Below, in pieces: positions 1 to 6,332 of a DNA stretch of 7,966 nt; position 1 is the stretch's first letter; every line of letters starts with the position of its first letter. Source of the stretch: RUG13615 sp040307715 (lineage in GTDB: Bacteria > Bacillota > Clostridia > Peptostreptococcales > Anaerovoracaceae); contig JAWRJC010000018.1 in the NCBI GenBank assembly GCA_040307715.1, forward strand, positions 1-7,966, in the 5' to 3' direction. Below the pieces are notes generated by a model. That model worked only from the letters and a program-made list of their open reading frames with translations, did no database searches and was not told the origin of the DNA. A program made the position numbers and the translations under genes.

Positions 1-899
1 GGGCCGTATTTTTCAAGGGTTTCCTGCATTTTAGCCGCGATTTCGGCGGCAGCTTCCTCGTATGTGATCCGTTCGAATTTGCCGGACCCGCGTTCAGCGC
101 GTCTGCGCATCGGATACCGCAGCCGGCTGCTGCTGTGCAGATAGGTACGCCTGTAGCCCCTTCCGCGCGGACACGCACGGATCTGGATCCCGTTCATGGT
201 CGTATCGGATGAGATATCCAGCACACAGCCCTCTGCGGTCCAGACTTCCAGTTTGCAGTTGCCGCCGCAGTTGTTAATGCCCGCGGCGCGGACAATGTGC
301 GGTTCTTCGACCGGCAGCGGCTCTTCAAGGTGCCAGGACAGGCAGGCCATATTTTCACAATACCCGTCGTCCTGCAGTTCCGGCGGTGTTCCCTGCACCA
401 GCGCACGCAGCGCACAGATCACTGTTTTCAACTCTTCCGTCAGTTGGACAGAAGTCTGTTCCTCCAATTGTTTACATAATATATTTACTGTATCCAATGT
501 ATACTTTTGAATAAACGACTCCATAACAGGCTCTGCATCGAGTTCCCCGTTGAGCCCGCAGATGCTCAGATACTCCAGGAATCGCATCTGCTCGCCGATA
601 TAATCCGCAGGATTACCATCGATATAGACAGGCTGATACCCATACTCTTTGTAAAAACAGATGCATTCGTATGTTGTCCTGTCGATGAGGATATCTCCCT
701 TCCCTTTGCAGGCCGAAGCCCACAGCGGGATATACAGGTCCGCATCGGTGCCTTTGAAGAGGTCGTCATACTCCTGCTGTGTCAGGGATGACGTGATCCC
801 GTATGCCCCGCTGACCAGCCTCCAGTCCGGCAGAGATGCGAAAAAGACATGAAGCAGATATGCGTTATTCAAGAATTGTCTGCTGTTCTTGATAGCCAT
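1..899 (-). CDS. TorD-like chaperone domain fused to DmsA-type molybdopterin oxidoreductase (5' part, runs off left edge)
   Basis: An open frame runs from ATG at 899 to the left edge without a stop (299 residues visible). Residues about 1-170 look like a TorD/DmsD/NarJ-family maturation chaperone: a helical N-terminus, an LWASACKGKGD segment, CFYKEYGYQP (81-90), then PADYIGEQMRFLEYLS (97-112), the family's hallmark D-H/Y-x-x-x-E/Q-L-x-F-L region. From about residue 200 the DMSO-reductase-family N-terminus begins: NNCGGNCKLEVW, ACPRGR (242-247), then RLRYPMRRRAERGSGKFERITYEEA in two adjoining parts, as in DmsA. C211, C215 and C243 fit a [4Fe-4S] site, but the expected first ligand is Gly207. 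There is no twin-arginine signal, so the enzyme is probably cytoplasmic. AGGAGG (906-911) lies 6 nt upstream of the ATG, and the gap to the preceding stop is 12 nt, so the gene is co-transcribed with the flavoprotein. The substrate cannot be told; the catalytic residues lie outside the window. Confidence 0.88.
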   Translation of the reverse strand, partial: MAIKNSRQFLNNAYLLHVFFASLPDWRLVSGAYGITSSLTQQEYDDLFKGTDADLYIPLWASACKGKGDILIDRTTYECICFYKEYGYQPVYIDGNPADYIGEQMRFLEYLSICGLNGELDAEPVMESFIQKYTLDTVNILCKQLEEQTSVQLTEELKTVICALRALVQGTPPELQDDGYCENMACLSWHLEEPLPVEEPHIVRAAGINNCGGNCKLEVWTAEGCVLDISSDTTMNGIQIRACPRGRGYRRTYLHSSSRLRYPMRRRAERGSGKFERITYEEAAAEIAAKMQETLEKYG

Positions 900-905
900 G
901 TGTTG

Positions 906-911
906 CCTCCT
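906..911 (-). promoter_or_regulatory. Ribosome binding site of the chaperone-oxidoreductase fusion
   Basis: A full AGGAGG on the minus strand begins directly after the TAA (914-912) of the flavoprotein gene and sits 6 nt before the ATG at 899. It fixes the start of the fusion ahead of the TorD-like domain, which shows that the chaperone domain is meant to be translated with the oxidoreductase. Confidence 0.85.
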
Positions 912-2102
912 TTAATGACTGTTTCCTGCCGTTCCGAGAATCTGCTCACGAAGCGTGTACATATTGGACAGGTTGCCGATGATGACAGCACCGACAAGGC
1001 GCCCCTCCCGGTAATACCGTTTTTCAAATGCACGTCCGTACTTCTCATTGACAGCATACCGCGCAGGCTGTTCCGCGCTGTCCGTTCTGACTGTTTCGGA
1101 TGTCAGACCGTCTCCCGCCGTTTCACCGAGCGAGAACAAAGCGATTTCCGGACAGTGCAGCACCATCGACGTATCGATCGTTTCCGTGACGGTATCCCCG
1201 CCTGCCGCATTGATCCCCGCCGCGCGTCCCTGCACTTCCGCCTGGGACCAGAGAAGCGGATTCATACCGTTCTGTTCCGCGCAGTCTCCGCACGCGTAGA
1301 TATCCGGCTCACTCGTTTCACATCTGTCGTTGATGATCACACCGCGGCCGCACGACAATCCCGCAGCCTGCGCCAAAGCAATGTTTGCGCGCGCCCCGGT
1401 CGACATGATCACAATGCCGCACGGGAACGTGCGCCCATCCTTCAGGCGTACATATTCCACATGTTCCCTGCCGCCGATCTCTTCGATCTGAACATCGGTA
1501 TAGACCGGAAACTCAGTGATGAGCGACTGCAGCATGCCGGCGCATTCCTCATCGAGGAATCGCGGCATCAGACGGGGCAGCGCTTCCAGAACGGTACACT
1601 CGATGCCGTAGCGCGACATTTCAAATCCGGCTTCCAGACCGATGACACCGCCGCCGATGATGACAGCCTGCTTCTCAGACACGGCGAGCCTTCTCAGCGC
1701 GGCAATATCACGGTCATTTCTGATCGAGATGACACCGGGAAGAGCAGCGCCGGGGATTGGCGGGACAAACGCGCTTCCGCCCGCCGCATAGATCAGCTTC
1801 CCGTATTCGTGATCCTCTTTTTCTGTCGATACAAGATGACGCGCCGGGTCAATCGCCGTAACAGCCGTTCCTGTCACCAGCGCAATGCCATTGTCGGCAA
1901 ACCACTGTTCGCCGTGCAGGATCATCCGTGCCGGATCCCATCCGTACAGCGGTGTCTTTGTGAGCATGGGCTTTTTATATGGCGGCAGCGGTTCCTCGCC
2001 GATCATCAGGATCGTACCGTTCCGGTCGATTTCCCGGACCCCTCTGGCGGCACTGATCGCGGCTATACCGGCACCAACGATAAGATAGTCAACCTTCTTC
2101 AT
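912..2102 (-). CDS. FAD-dependent pyridine nucleotide-disulfide family oxidoreductase (NADH-type, NirB/rubredoxin reductase-like)
   Basis: A 396-residue soluble flavoprotein. The FAD Rossmann motif GAGIAAISAA (10-19) is at the N-terminus, with Ala15 where the third Gly is usual. PYKKPMLTK (41-49) matches the Pxx(K/R)PxL segment of rubredoxin reductase/NirB-type enzymes. A second Rossmann motif, IIGGGVIGLEAG (148-159), binds the nicotinamide nucleotide; E173, in TVLEALPRLM near the end of its second strand, suggests NADH rather than NADPH. IYACGDCAE (268-276) is the C-terminal FAD motif with D273. The tail (about 310-390) resembles the rubredoxin-reductase C-terminal domain. The redox-active CxxxxC of disulfide reductases is not seen. 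The start at 2102 has a purine-rich RBS (AAAGGGG) and overlaps the iron-sulfur gene by 14 nt, suggesting translational coupling. Inferred role: NADH oxidation and electron delivery through the neighbouring ferredoxin-like subunit to the molybdenum enzyme. A role independent of it is possible. Confidence 0.9.
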   Translation of the reverse strand: MKKVDYLIVGAGIAAISAARGVREIDRNGTILMIGEEPLPPYKKPMLTKTPLYGWDPARMILHGEQWFADNGIALVTGTAVTAIDPARHLVSTEKEDHEYGKLIYAAGGSAFVPPIPGAALPGVISIRNDRDIAALRRLAVSEKQAVIIGGGVIGLEAGFEMSRYGIECTVLEALPRLMPRFLDEECAGMLQSLITEFPVYTDVQIEEIGGREHVEYVRLKDGRTFPCGIVIMSTGARANIALAQAAGLSCGRGVIINDRCETSEPDIYACGDCAEQNGMNPLLWSQAEVQGRAAGINAAGGDTVTETIDTSMVLHCPEIALFSLGETAGDGLTSETVRTDSAEQPARYAVNEKYGRAFEKRYYREGRLVGAVIIGNLSNMYTLREQILGTAGNSH

Positions 2103-2673
2103 GGTCCGCCCCTTTCTCCCCGCAAATCGAAAGCTTTGCCGGTGTTTTAACGATCAGATTGGGGTCAGTGATATCCGCTACCGGCAGCACCGATAAATCC
2201 TTCTTAGCAACGCCGTGTTTGGCCATCAGTTCATCAATATCTCCAAAATCCAGGGATCTCGTCGGACAGGCCAGGACGCAGGACGGCGGGAAACCGCGTT
2301 CCCGCAGTTCCCTGCAGGCATCGCATTTCTGGGCTGTTCCTTTTGTCTTTGAGAACGTCACCGCGCCATTCGGGCAGTTCCACATGCAGCTGCCGCAGCC
2401 GATGCACAGCGCCTCATCAACGGTGACTGTGCCATCCTCCTCTTTGTGCATCGCCCCCGTCTTGCAGGCCGCCACGCAGTGCGCCTCTTCGCAGTGATTG
2501 CAGGCACCTGAAAAATGCACGTAGGTGTCGCCCGCGGCGTCTTTTACGCGCAGTGTTTCCACATGTCTGAAATATTCTCCCGGGAGAAGATCGTGCAGAT
2601 CCTGACAGGCGATCTGACAGGCTCCGCAGCCGATGCAGGTGTTCATGTTGAAAAAGAAACCCAGTCTCGCCAT
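2089..2673 (-). CDS. DmsB/NrfC-type four-cluster [4Fe-4S] electron-transfer subunit
   Basis: 194 residues from ATG at 2673; an in-frame TTG at 2706 is rejected because the ATG has GGAAAGGG about 7 nt upstream and family proteins begin close to the first cluster. All sixteen ligand cysteines are present in the family pattern: C13/16/19/23 (CIGCGACQIAC), C58/61/66/70 (CNHCEEAHCVAAC), C90/93/96/100 (CIGCGSCMWNC) and C117/120/132/136 (CDAC, an 11-residue gap, then CVLAC). The clusters form a wire that passes electrons to or from a molybdopterin catalytic subunit. No signal peptide or membrane segment is seen, so it probably works in the cytoplasm. It is the first gene of the redox operon, ahead of the flavoprotein (14-nt overlap) and the catalytic subunit; in dmsABC-type operons the catalytic gene usually comes first. 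The C-terminal tail after about residue 140 is less conserved and may contact the flavoprotein (inference). Confidence 0.92.
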   Translation of the reverse strand: MARLGFFFNMNTCIGCGACQIACQDLHDLLPGEYFRHVETLRVKDAAGDTYVHFSGACNHCEEAHCVAACKTGAMHKEEDGTVTVDEALCIGCGSCMWNCPNGAVTFSKTKGTAQKCDACRELRERGFPPSCVLACPTRSLDFGDIDELMAKHGVAKKDLSVLPVADITDPNLIVKTPAKLSICGEKGADHEEG

Positions 2674-2688
2674 GCGTTTTCCCTTTCC

Positions 2689-2704
2689 GCAAACCCCTGT
2701 TTGC
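2689..2704 (-). other. Small hairpin just upstream of the iron-sulfur subunit RBS
   Basis: GCAAAC (2689-2694) pairs perfectly with GTTTGC (2699-2704) around a 4-nt loop. On the minus strand it lies directly before the GGAAAGGG RBS of the redox operon's first gene and is not followed by a U-run, so it does not look like a terminator. It could affect mRNA stability or translation; six base pairs could also arise by chance. Confidence 0.3.
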
Positions 2705-2706
2705 AA

Positions 2707-2731
2707 AAGCAGCGGACCGTATGGCCCGCTG
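2707..2731 (-). terminator. Imperfect hairpin with short U-run after ruvX (partial terminator?)
   Basis: Minus strand after the ruvX stop: CAGCGGGCC, loop ATAC, GGTCCGCTG (2710-2731), a 9-bp GC-rich stem with one mismatch. It is followed by CTTTTG, a run of only four T. It looks like a weak intrinsic terminator or attenuator between ruvX and the redox operon. No separate promoter is evident in the 68-nt gap (2674-2741), so some readthrough from ireB-ruvX may feed the redox genes. Confidence 0.4.
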
Positions 2732-2741
2732 TATGCTGCTT

Positions 2742-3185
2742 TTATCCTTCTGTGTGCGGCAGACTGTCGAGATAGCTCTGCAGGATCAGTACCGCCGCCT
2801 GTTTGTCTATATACTTCTTTCGGTTCTCACGCCGTACGCCGCCGTCGATGAGGACCTGTTCCGCCAATTTGGTCGTAAACCGTTCATCCTGATACACCAC
2901 CGCCACATCCTGGAGTGCCAGACTGCGCAGCTTGTTCTCAAGCTTTTCCCGGAACGCGCGGACCTTCTCGGTCTGGACACTGTCCGTACCGTTCAGATTG
3001 AGCGGGAGACCGATGACGACCGTTCCGCAGTCGTACTCGCGGATATAGTCGATCACCTTGCCGGTATCTTTCTTGATACCGATGCGTTCGATCGTCGTGA
3101 CACCGTTCGCGATGATAGATAAGGCGTCACTGACCGCGACGCCTATCGTTTTGTCCCCTACATCGAGGGCCAGTATTCTTTTCAT
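2742..3185 (-). CDS. ruvX: RuvX/YqgF family nuclease (putative pre-16S rRNA nuclease, Holliday junction resolvase-like)
   Basis: 147 residues, normal for the family. The RNase H-like fold is marked by ILALDVGDKTIGVAVSD (4-20, with acidic D8), VVIGLPLNLNG (56-66), YQDERFTT (98-105) and KKYIDKQAAVLILQSYLD (123-140, with conserved D127). YqgF proteins have been implicated in processing the 5' end of 16S rRNA precursor; the resolvase role was proposed from fold similarity. The start codon ATG at 3185 lies 9 nt after the ireB stop and its weak RBS (CGGGA) begins at that stop, so the gene is read as an operon with ireB. In many Firmicutes a small yrzB-like gene follows ruvX; here the redox operon occupies that place. 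Confidence 0.95.
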   Translation of the reverse strand: MKRILALDVGDKTIGVAVSDALSIIANGVTTIERIGIKKDTGKVIDYIREYDCGTVVIGLPLNLNGTDSVQTEKVRAFREKLENKLRSLALQDVAVVYQDERFTTKLAEQVLIDGGVRRENRKKYIDKQAAVLILQSYLDSLPHTEG

Positions 3186-3194
3186 ATAGTCCCG

Positions 3195-3446
3195 TTATTT
3201 GTTCAGGTAGTACCGGACCAGTTCCTCGGTCAGATCATCACGGTCGATCTGGCGGATGACATTGCGGGCATTGTTGTGGCTCGTGATATAGGACGGGTCA
3301 CCGGAAAGCAGATACCCGACGATCTGATCGATCGCGTTGTATCCTCTTTCATCCAGCGCATCGTAGACTTCCTCCATGATCTCACGGGGGGTCTTCTGCT
3401 CCGCTTTCAGACCGTTATTGAACATCAGTGTATTCTTTGTATCCAT
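3195..3446 (-). CDS. ireB: IreB (UPF0297/DUF965) regulatory phosphoprotein
   Basis: 83 residues, slightly short for the family (usually about 85-90) because the tail ends at RYYLNK. The signature is strong: ALDERGYNAIDQIVGYLLSG, DPSYITSHNNARN, IRQIDRDDLTEELVRYYL. In Enterococcus faecalis IreB is a substrate of the PASTA kinase IreK, phosphorylated on N-terminal threonines, and it modulates cephalosporin resistance. The present protein has Thr3 and Thr6 in its N-terminus (MDTKNTLMF), so phospho-regulation could be kept (inference). AGAGGTG (3454-3460) lies 7 nt before the ATG, and a promoter is placed at 3499-3527. It is followed at 9 nt by ruvX and preceded by alaS, the usual Firmicutes order. 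Confidence 0.95.
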   Translation of the reverse strand: MDTKNTLMFNNGLKAEQKTPREIMEEVYDALDERGYNAIDQIVGYLLSGDPSYITSHNNARNVIRQIDRDDLTEELVRYYLNK

Positions 3447-3498
3447 GCTGATTCACCTCTTATTCGCATTTCCGAAGCCGTCTTTCAAAGTCAACTTC

Positions 3499-3527
3499 AG
3501 TATACTCTATGCTGTCTTTGTTTTCAA
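3499..3527 (-). promoter_or_regulatory. Sigma-A-type promoter of ireB-ruvX
   Basis: On the minus strand, TTGAAA (-35, 3522-3527), a 17-nt spacer and TATACT (-10, 3499-3504). It lies in the 144-nt alaS-ireB gap (3447-3590), about 50 nt upstream of the ireB ATG. Nothing else is clear in this gap; a hairpin after the alaS stop (CGGA/TCCG) is followed by A, not T, so alaS transcription may also continue into ireB. Confidence 0.75.
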
Positions 3528-3590
3528 CTTGGGAATCCTTCAGATAGTCATAATTTCATGTCTTTTTCGGAAATCGCTCCGCAGGCCGTG

Positions 3591-6215
3591 CTACTGCGCA
3601 AGCAGCTGCGCGGCGATTGCCAGTGCTTCTTCGGTCTTCGACGGATCTTTGCCGCCTGCCTGCGCCATATCCGCTTTGCCGCCGCCGCCGCCACCTGCGG
3701 CTTTTGCGATCTCTTTGATCATCTTGCCGGCGTGATAGCCCCTGGAGACAACGTCTTCCGTCAGGGAAACGATAAATGTCACCTTCTCCGCGGTCTTCGA
3801 CGCGAGGACCAGACAGAGGCTCTCACCGGACGCTTTCAGCTCATCGGAGATGCCGCGCAGGTCGTCCACCGAGTAATCATCAAAGGCTTTGGCGACAAGT
3901 TTGACGCCGTTGATCTCCTGCGCGTCAGCGAGGAGGTCGCCTGTTGCGCCTGCGACCATTTCCTTTTTATATTCTTCGATCTCTTTCTTGAGCGCTTTGT
4001 TCTCCGCCGTCATGGAACGGACTTTTTCAGGCAGGAGACCCGCGGTCGTCTTCAGCGATTCCGCGGTTTCCTGGACGAGCGCCAGTTCATCGACCAGCAT
4101 CTCACGGAGTCTGTGTCCTGTGACAGCCTCGATACGTCTTACGCCCGCTGCGACGCCGCCCTCGGACACGATATGGAACGCGCCGATCTGACCGGTGTTC
4201 GCAACGTGGATGCCGCCGCAGAGTTCCTTGCTCCAGCCGCCCGCATTGACCACGCGCACCTTGTCACCGTATTTATCTTCGAAGAGACCCATGGCGCCTT
4301 CCGCCATCGCCTCATCGTATGCCATTTCCTTCGTCTCGACGGTCATGAACTCGTCGATCTTCTCATTGACGCGTTCCTCGACTTCACGGATCTGCTCTTT
4401 GGTCATCGCTTCGAAGTGTGTGAAGTCAAAACGCAGTCCCTGTGCCGTCACCTGCGAACCGGACTGTTCGACATGGTCGCCCAGTGTTTCCTGCAGCGCT
4501 TTCTGCAGCAGATGCGTCGCTGTGTGGTTGCGGGCGCTGTTGTTGCGGTGGATCTTGTCCACGACGCAGCGGACTTGGTCGCCCGTATTGAGACTGCCCT
4601 CTTCCACAACAACTGTGTGGACATAGGTCTTCTGGTTTTTCTCAACGTCGGTGACGCGCAGTTTGCTGTCATCTGTATAGAGATAACCGGTATCGCATTC
4701 CTGGCCGCCGCCGGTCGCATAGAACGGTGTGCGGTCGAGGATCACGCGGCCTTCTTCGCCTTCGCCGAGGAAGTCAAGCTCTCCGCTATCGCGGAAGATC
4801 GTCAGGACGTTCGCCTCATCCTCGATGCGGGCATAGCCGGTGAAGAGCGTTTCTCCGGTGAAGATATGCGACATATCTTCTTTATCCCAGGCGACGTCTT
4901 CCTTGTGGAAGTCCGCACGTCCCATTTCCTTCTGACGGGCCATCGCGGCTTCAAACCCTTCTCTGTCGACGGTGAAGCCCTTCTCCTCCATGACTTCCTC
5001 GGTGATATCGATCGGGAAACCATAGGTGTCGTGGAGCTTGAACGCGAGTTCTCCGGGGAGGACCGATTCGCCCTTCGCTTTCAAATCTGCCGCATAGTCT
5101 TCCATCATCTGTTCGCCCTGATCGAGGGTACGCATAAAGCGCTCTTCCTCGCCGGCTACGATCTTCTTGATGAAGGTACGCTGCGTCTCCAGTTCCGGAT
5201 ACGCTTCGCTGCAGGTGTCGACGACGACATCCACAAGGTCCTTCAGGAACGCGTCCTTCATGCCGATCTTGCGGCCGTGGCGCGCAGCCCTGCGGATGAG
5301 TCTTCTGAGGACATACCCTCTGCCCTCATTGCCGGGCATGATCTTATCGCCGATCATGAAAGTGGCGGAGCGGACATGGTCCGTGATGATGCGCAGGGAT
5401 ACGTCGACCTGCTGATCACCGCTCTCATAGCTGACGCCCGCCATCTCTTCCGCGGTGTGCAGGACCTTCGCGATGGTATCGACATCAAAGATGGAATCCA
5501 CATCCTGCATAATGCAGGCAAGACGTTCAAGACCCATACCGGTGTCGATGTTCTTCTGGACCAGATCGCTGTAGTTGCCCTGCCCGTCGTTGTCGAACTG
5601 CGTGAATACGTGGTTCCAGAACTCAACGTATCTGTCGCAGTCGCAGCCCGGTTTGCAGTCGGGTTTGCCGCAGCCGTACTTTTCACCGCGGTCGAAGTAG
5701 ATCTCCGAGCACGGGCCGCACGGACCGCTGCCGATCTCCCAGAAGTTGTCGTCTTTGCCAAGACGGACGATGCGTTCTTCCGGCATGCCGATCTCATTCT
5801 TCCAGATGTCGTACGCTTCGTCATCATCCAGATAGACCGTCGCCCAGAGCTTATCGACAGGCATCTTCATCACTTCGGTCATGAATTCCCAGCCCCAGGT
5901 GAGCGATTCTTTCTTGAAATAATCGCCAAAGGAAAAACTCCCCAGCATCTCAAAGAATGTGCCGTGACGGGATGTGAACCCGACGTTCTCGATGTCCAGT
6001 GTGCGGACGCACTTCTGGCAGGTCGTCACACGCTTCGACGGCGGCTCCTTGATGCCTGCAAAATACGCCTTCATCGGCGCCATCCCCGAGTTGATGATCA
6101 GAAGGCTCTTATCATCCTTCGGAATCAGCGGAAAGCTGTTGAGTCTGTAATGCTGCTTGCTCTGGTAGAACTCCAGAAACTTGCTTCGAATGGTATTTAA
6201 ACCGAGTTTTTCCAT
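3591..6215 (-). CDS. alaS: Alanyl-tRNA synthetase
   Basis: 874 residues, full length (E. coli has 876). It charges tRNA-Ala and clears mischarged Ser/Gly. The class II catalytic core is at the N-terminus: FEMLGSFSFGDYFK (motif 2, about 88-101) and GMGLERL (motif 3, 226-232). The editing domain carries HTATH (H564, H568) and CGGIH (C666, H670), the same numbers as in E. coli, which supports the ATG at 6215 over an in-frame TTG at 6242. A cysteine-rich insertion (C182, C187, C191, C193) is of a kind I associate with clostridial-type AlaRS. A coiled coil (about 730-752) leads to the C-Ala domain with a six-glycine run before KADMAQAGG. The RBS AGGAAGGA (6225-6232) is 9 nt upstream. It has its own promoter and no room for a T-box leader. 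Stop codon is TAG. Confidence 0.98.
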   Translation of the reverse strand: MEKLGLNTIRSKFLEFYQSKQHYRLNSFPLIPKDDKSLLIINSGMAPMKAYFAGIKEPPSKRVTTCQKCVRTLDIENVGFTSRHGTFFEMLGSFSFGDYFKKESLTWGWEFMTEVMKMPVDKLWATVYLDDDEAYDIWKNEIGMPEERIVRLGKDDNFWEIGSGPCGPCSEIYFDRGEKYGCGKPDCKPGCDCDRYVEFWNHVFTQFDNDGQGNYSDLVQKNIDTGMGLERLACIMQDVDSIFDVDTIAKVLHTAEEMAGVSYESGDQQVDVSLRIITDHVRSATFMIGDKIMPGNEGRGYVLRRLIRRAARHGRKIGMKDAFLKDLVDVVVDTCSEAYPELETQRTFIKKIVAGEEERFMRTLDQGEQMMEDYAADLKAKGESVLPGELAFKLHDTYGFPIDITEEVMEEKGFTVDREGFEAAMARQKEMGRADFHKEDVAWDKEDMSHIFTGETLFTGYARIEDEANVLTIFRDSGELDFLGEGEEGRVILDRTPFYATGGGQECDTGYLYTDDSKLRVTDVEKNQKTYVHTVVVEEGSLNTGDQVRCVVDKIHRNNSARNHTATHLLQKALQETLGDHVEQSGSQVTAQGLRFDFTHFEAMTKEQIREVEERVNEKIDEFMTVETKEMAYDEAMAEGAMGLFEDKYGDKVRVVNAGGWSKELCGGIHVANTGQIGAFHIVSEGGVAAGVRRIEAVTGHRLREMLVDELALVQETAESLKTTAGLLPEKVRSMTAENKALKKEIEEYKKEMVAGATGDLLADAQEINGVKLVAKAFDDYSVDDLRGISDELKASGESLCLVLASKTAEKVTFIVSLTEDVVSRGYHAGKMIKEIAKAAGGGGGGKADMAQAGGKDPSKTEEALAIAAQLLAQ

Positions 6216-6255
6216 GGTGTTGGTTCCTTCCTGTGTACGCAAATATACGGCTATA

Positions 6256-6284
6256 ATTATACCACTGCCGTTGACTCGTGTCTA
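6256..6284 (-). promoter_or_regulatory. Strong sigma-A promoter of alaS with extended -10
   Basis: On the minus strand, TAGACA (-35, 6279-6284), a 17-nt spacer and TATAAT (-10, 6256-6261) preceded by TGG (extended -10). The predicted start near 6249 leaves a leader of about 34 nt before the alaS ATG. That is far too short for a T-box riboswitch, which is a common control of synthetase genes in Firmicutes. Confidence 0.85.
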
Positions 6285-6287
6285 TTG

Positions 6288-6306
6288 AAAAATGCCCATT
6301 TACGGG
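6288..6306 (-). terminator. Weak hairpin plus T-run after the CDP-alcohol phosphatidyltransferase gene
   Basis: On the minus strand CCC (6304-6306), a 6-nt loop, GGG (6295-6297), then CATTTTT. The stem is only 3 bp, so it is marginal, but it is positioned between the phosphatidyltransferase stop and the alaS -35 box, where a terminator would be expected. Confidence 0.25.
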
Positions 6307-6332
6307 AATCGCTCCGCCTCCCCGCCCTGCTG

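Noticed and set aside
194..415. Short minus-strand frame inside the chaperone-oxidoreductase gene
   Set aside because: It is in a different frame from the continuous 299-codon reading that carries the conserved motifs.
849..2150. A 433-codon open frame on the plus strand opposite the flavoprotein gene
   Set aside because: Arg/His/Asp-rich low-sense translation with no motif, opposite a gene with clear FAD and NAD motifs.
2674..2706. Earlier TTG start for the iron-sulfur subunit at 2706
   Set aside because: The extra 11 residues match no family N-terminus, they overlap the hairpin region, and the ATG at 2673 has a purine-rich RBS.
3447..3590. T-box, riboswitch or terminator in the alaS-ireB gap
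   Set aside because: Only a promoter could be supported; the hairpin after alaS has no T-run, and no T-box or riboswitch consensus was seen.
3678..3692. (GCC)5 microsatellite within alaS
   Set aside because: It encodes the glycine run before KADMAQAGG in the C-Ala domain, a region that is glycine-rich in AlaRS generally; a triplet repeat would not cause frameshift phase variation.
3276..6200. A 974-codon open frame on the plus strand opposite alaS
   Set aside because: It is antisense to a full-length, motif-complete alaS and its translation shows no recognisable domain; long antisense frames are expected in GC-rich genes with strong codon-position bias.
6216..6242. Earlier TTG start for alaS at 6242
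   Set aside because: It would place the start codon upstream of the RBS at 6225-6232; using the ATG makes the editing-site residues fall at the E. coli positions.
3570..6318. Similar string ATCGCTCCGC near 3575 and 6308
   Set aside because: Short match flanked by unrelated sequence; no sign of a mobile element or duplicated segment around alaS.
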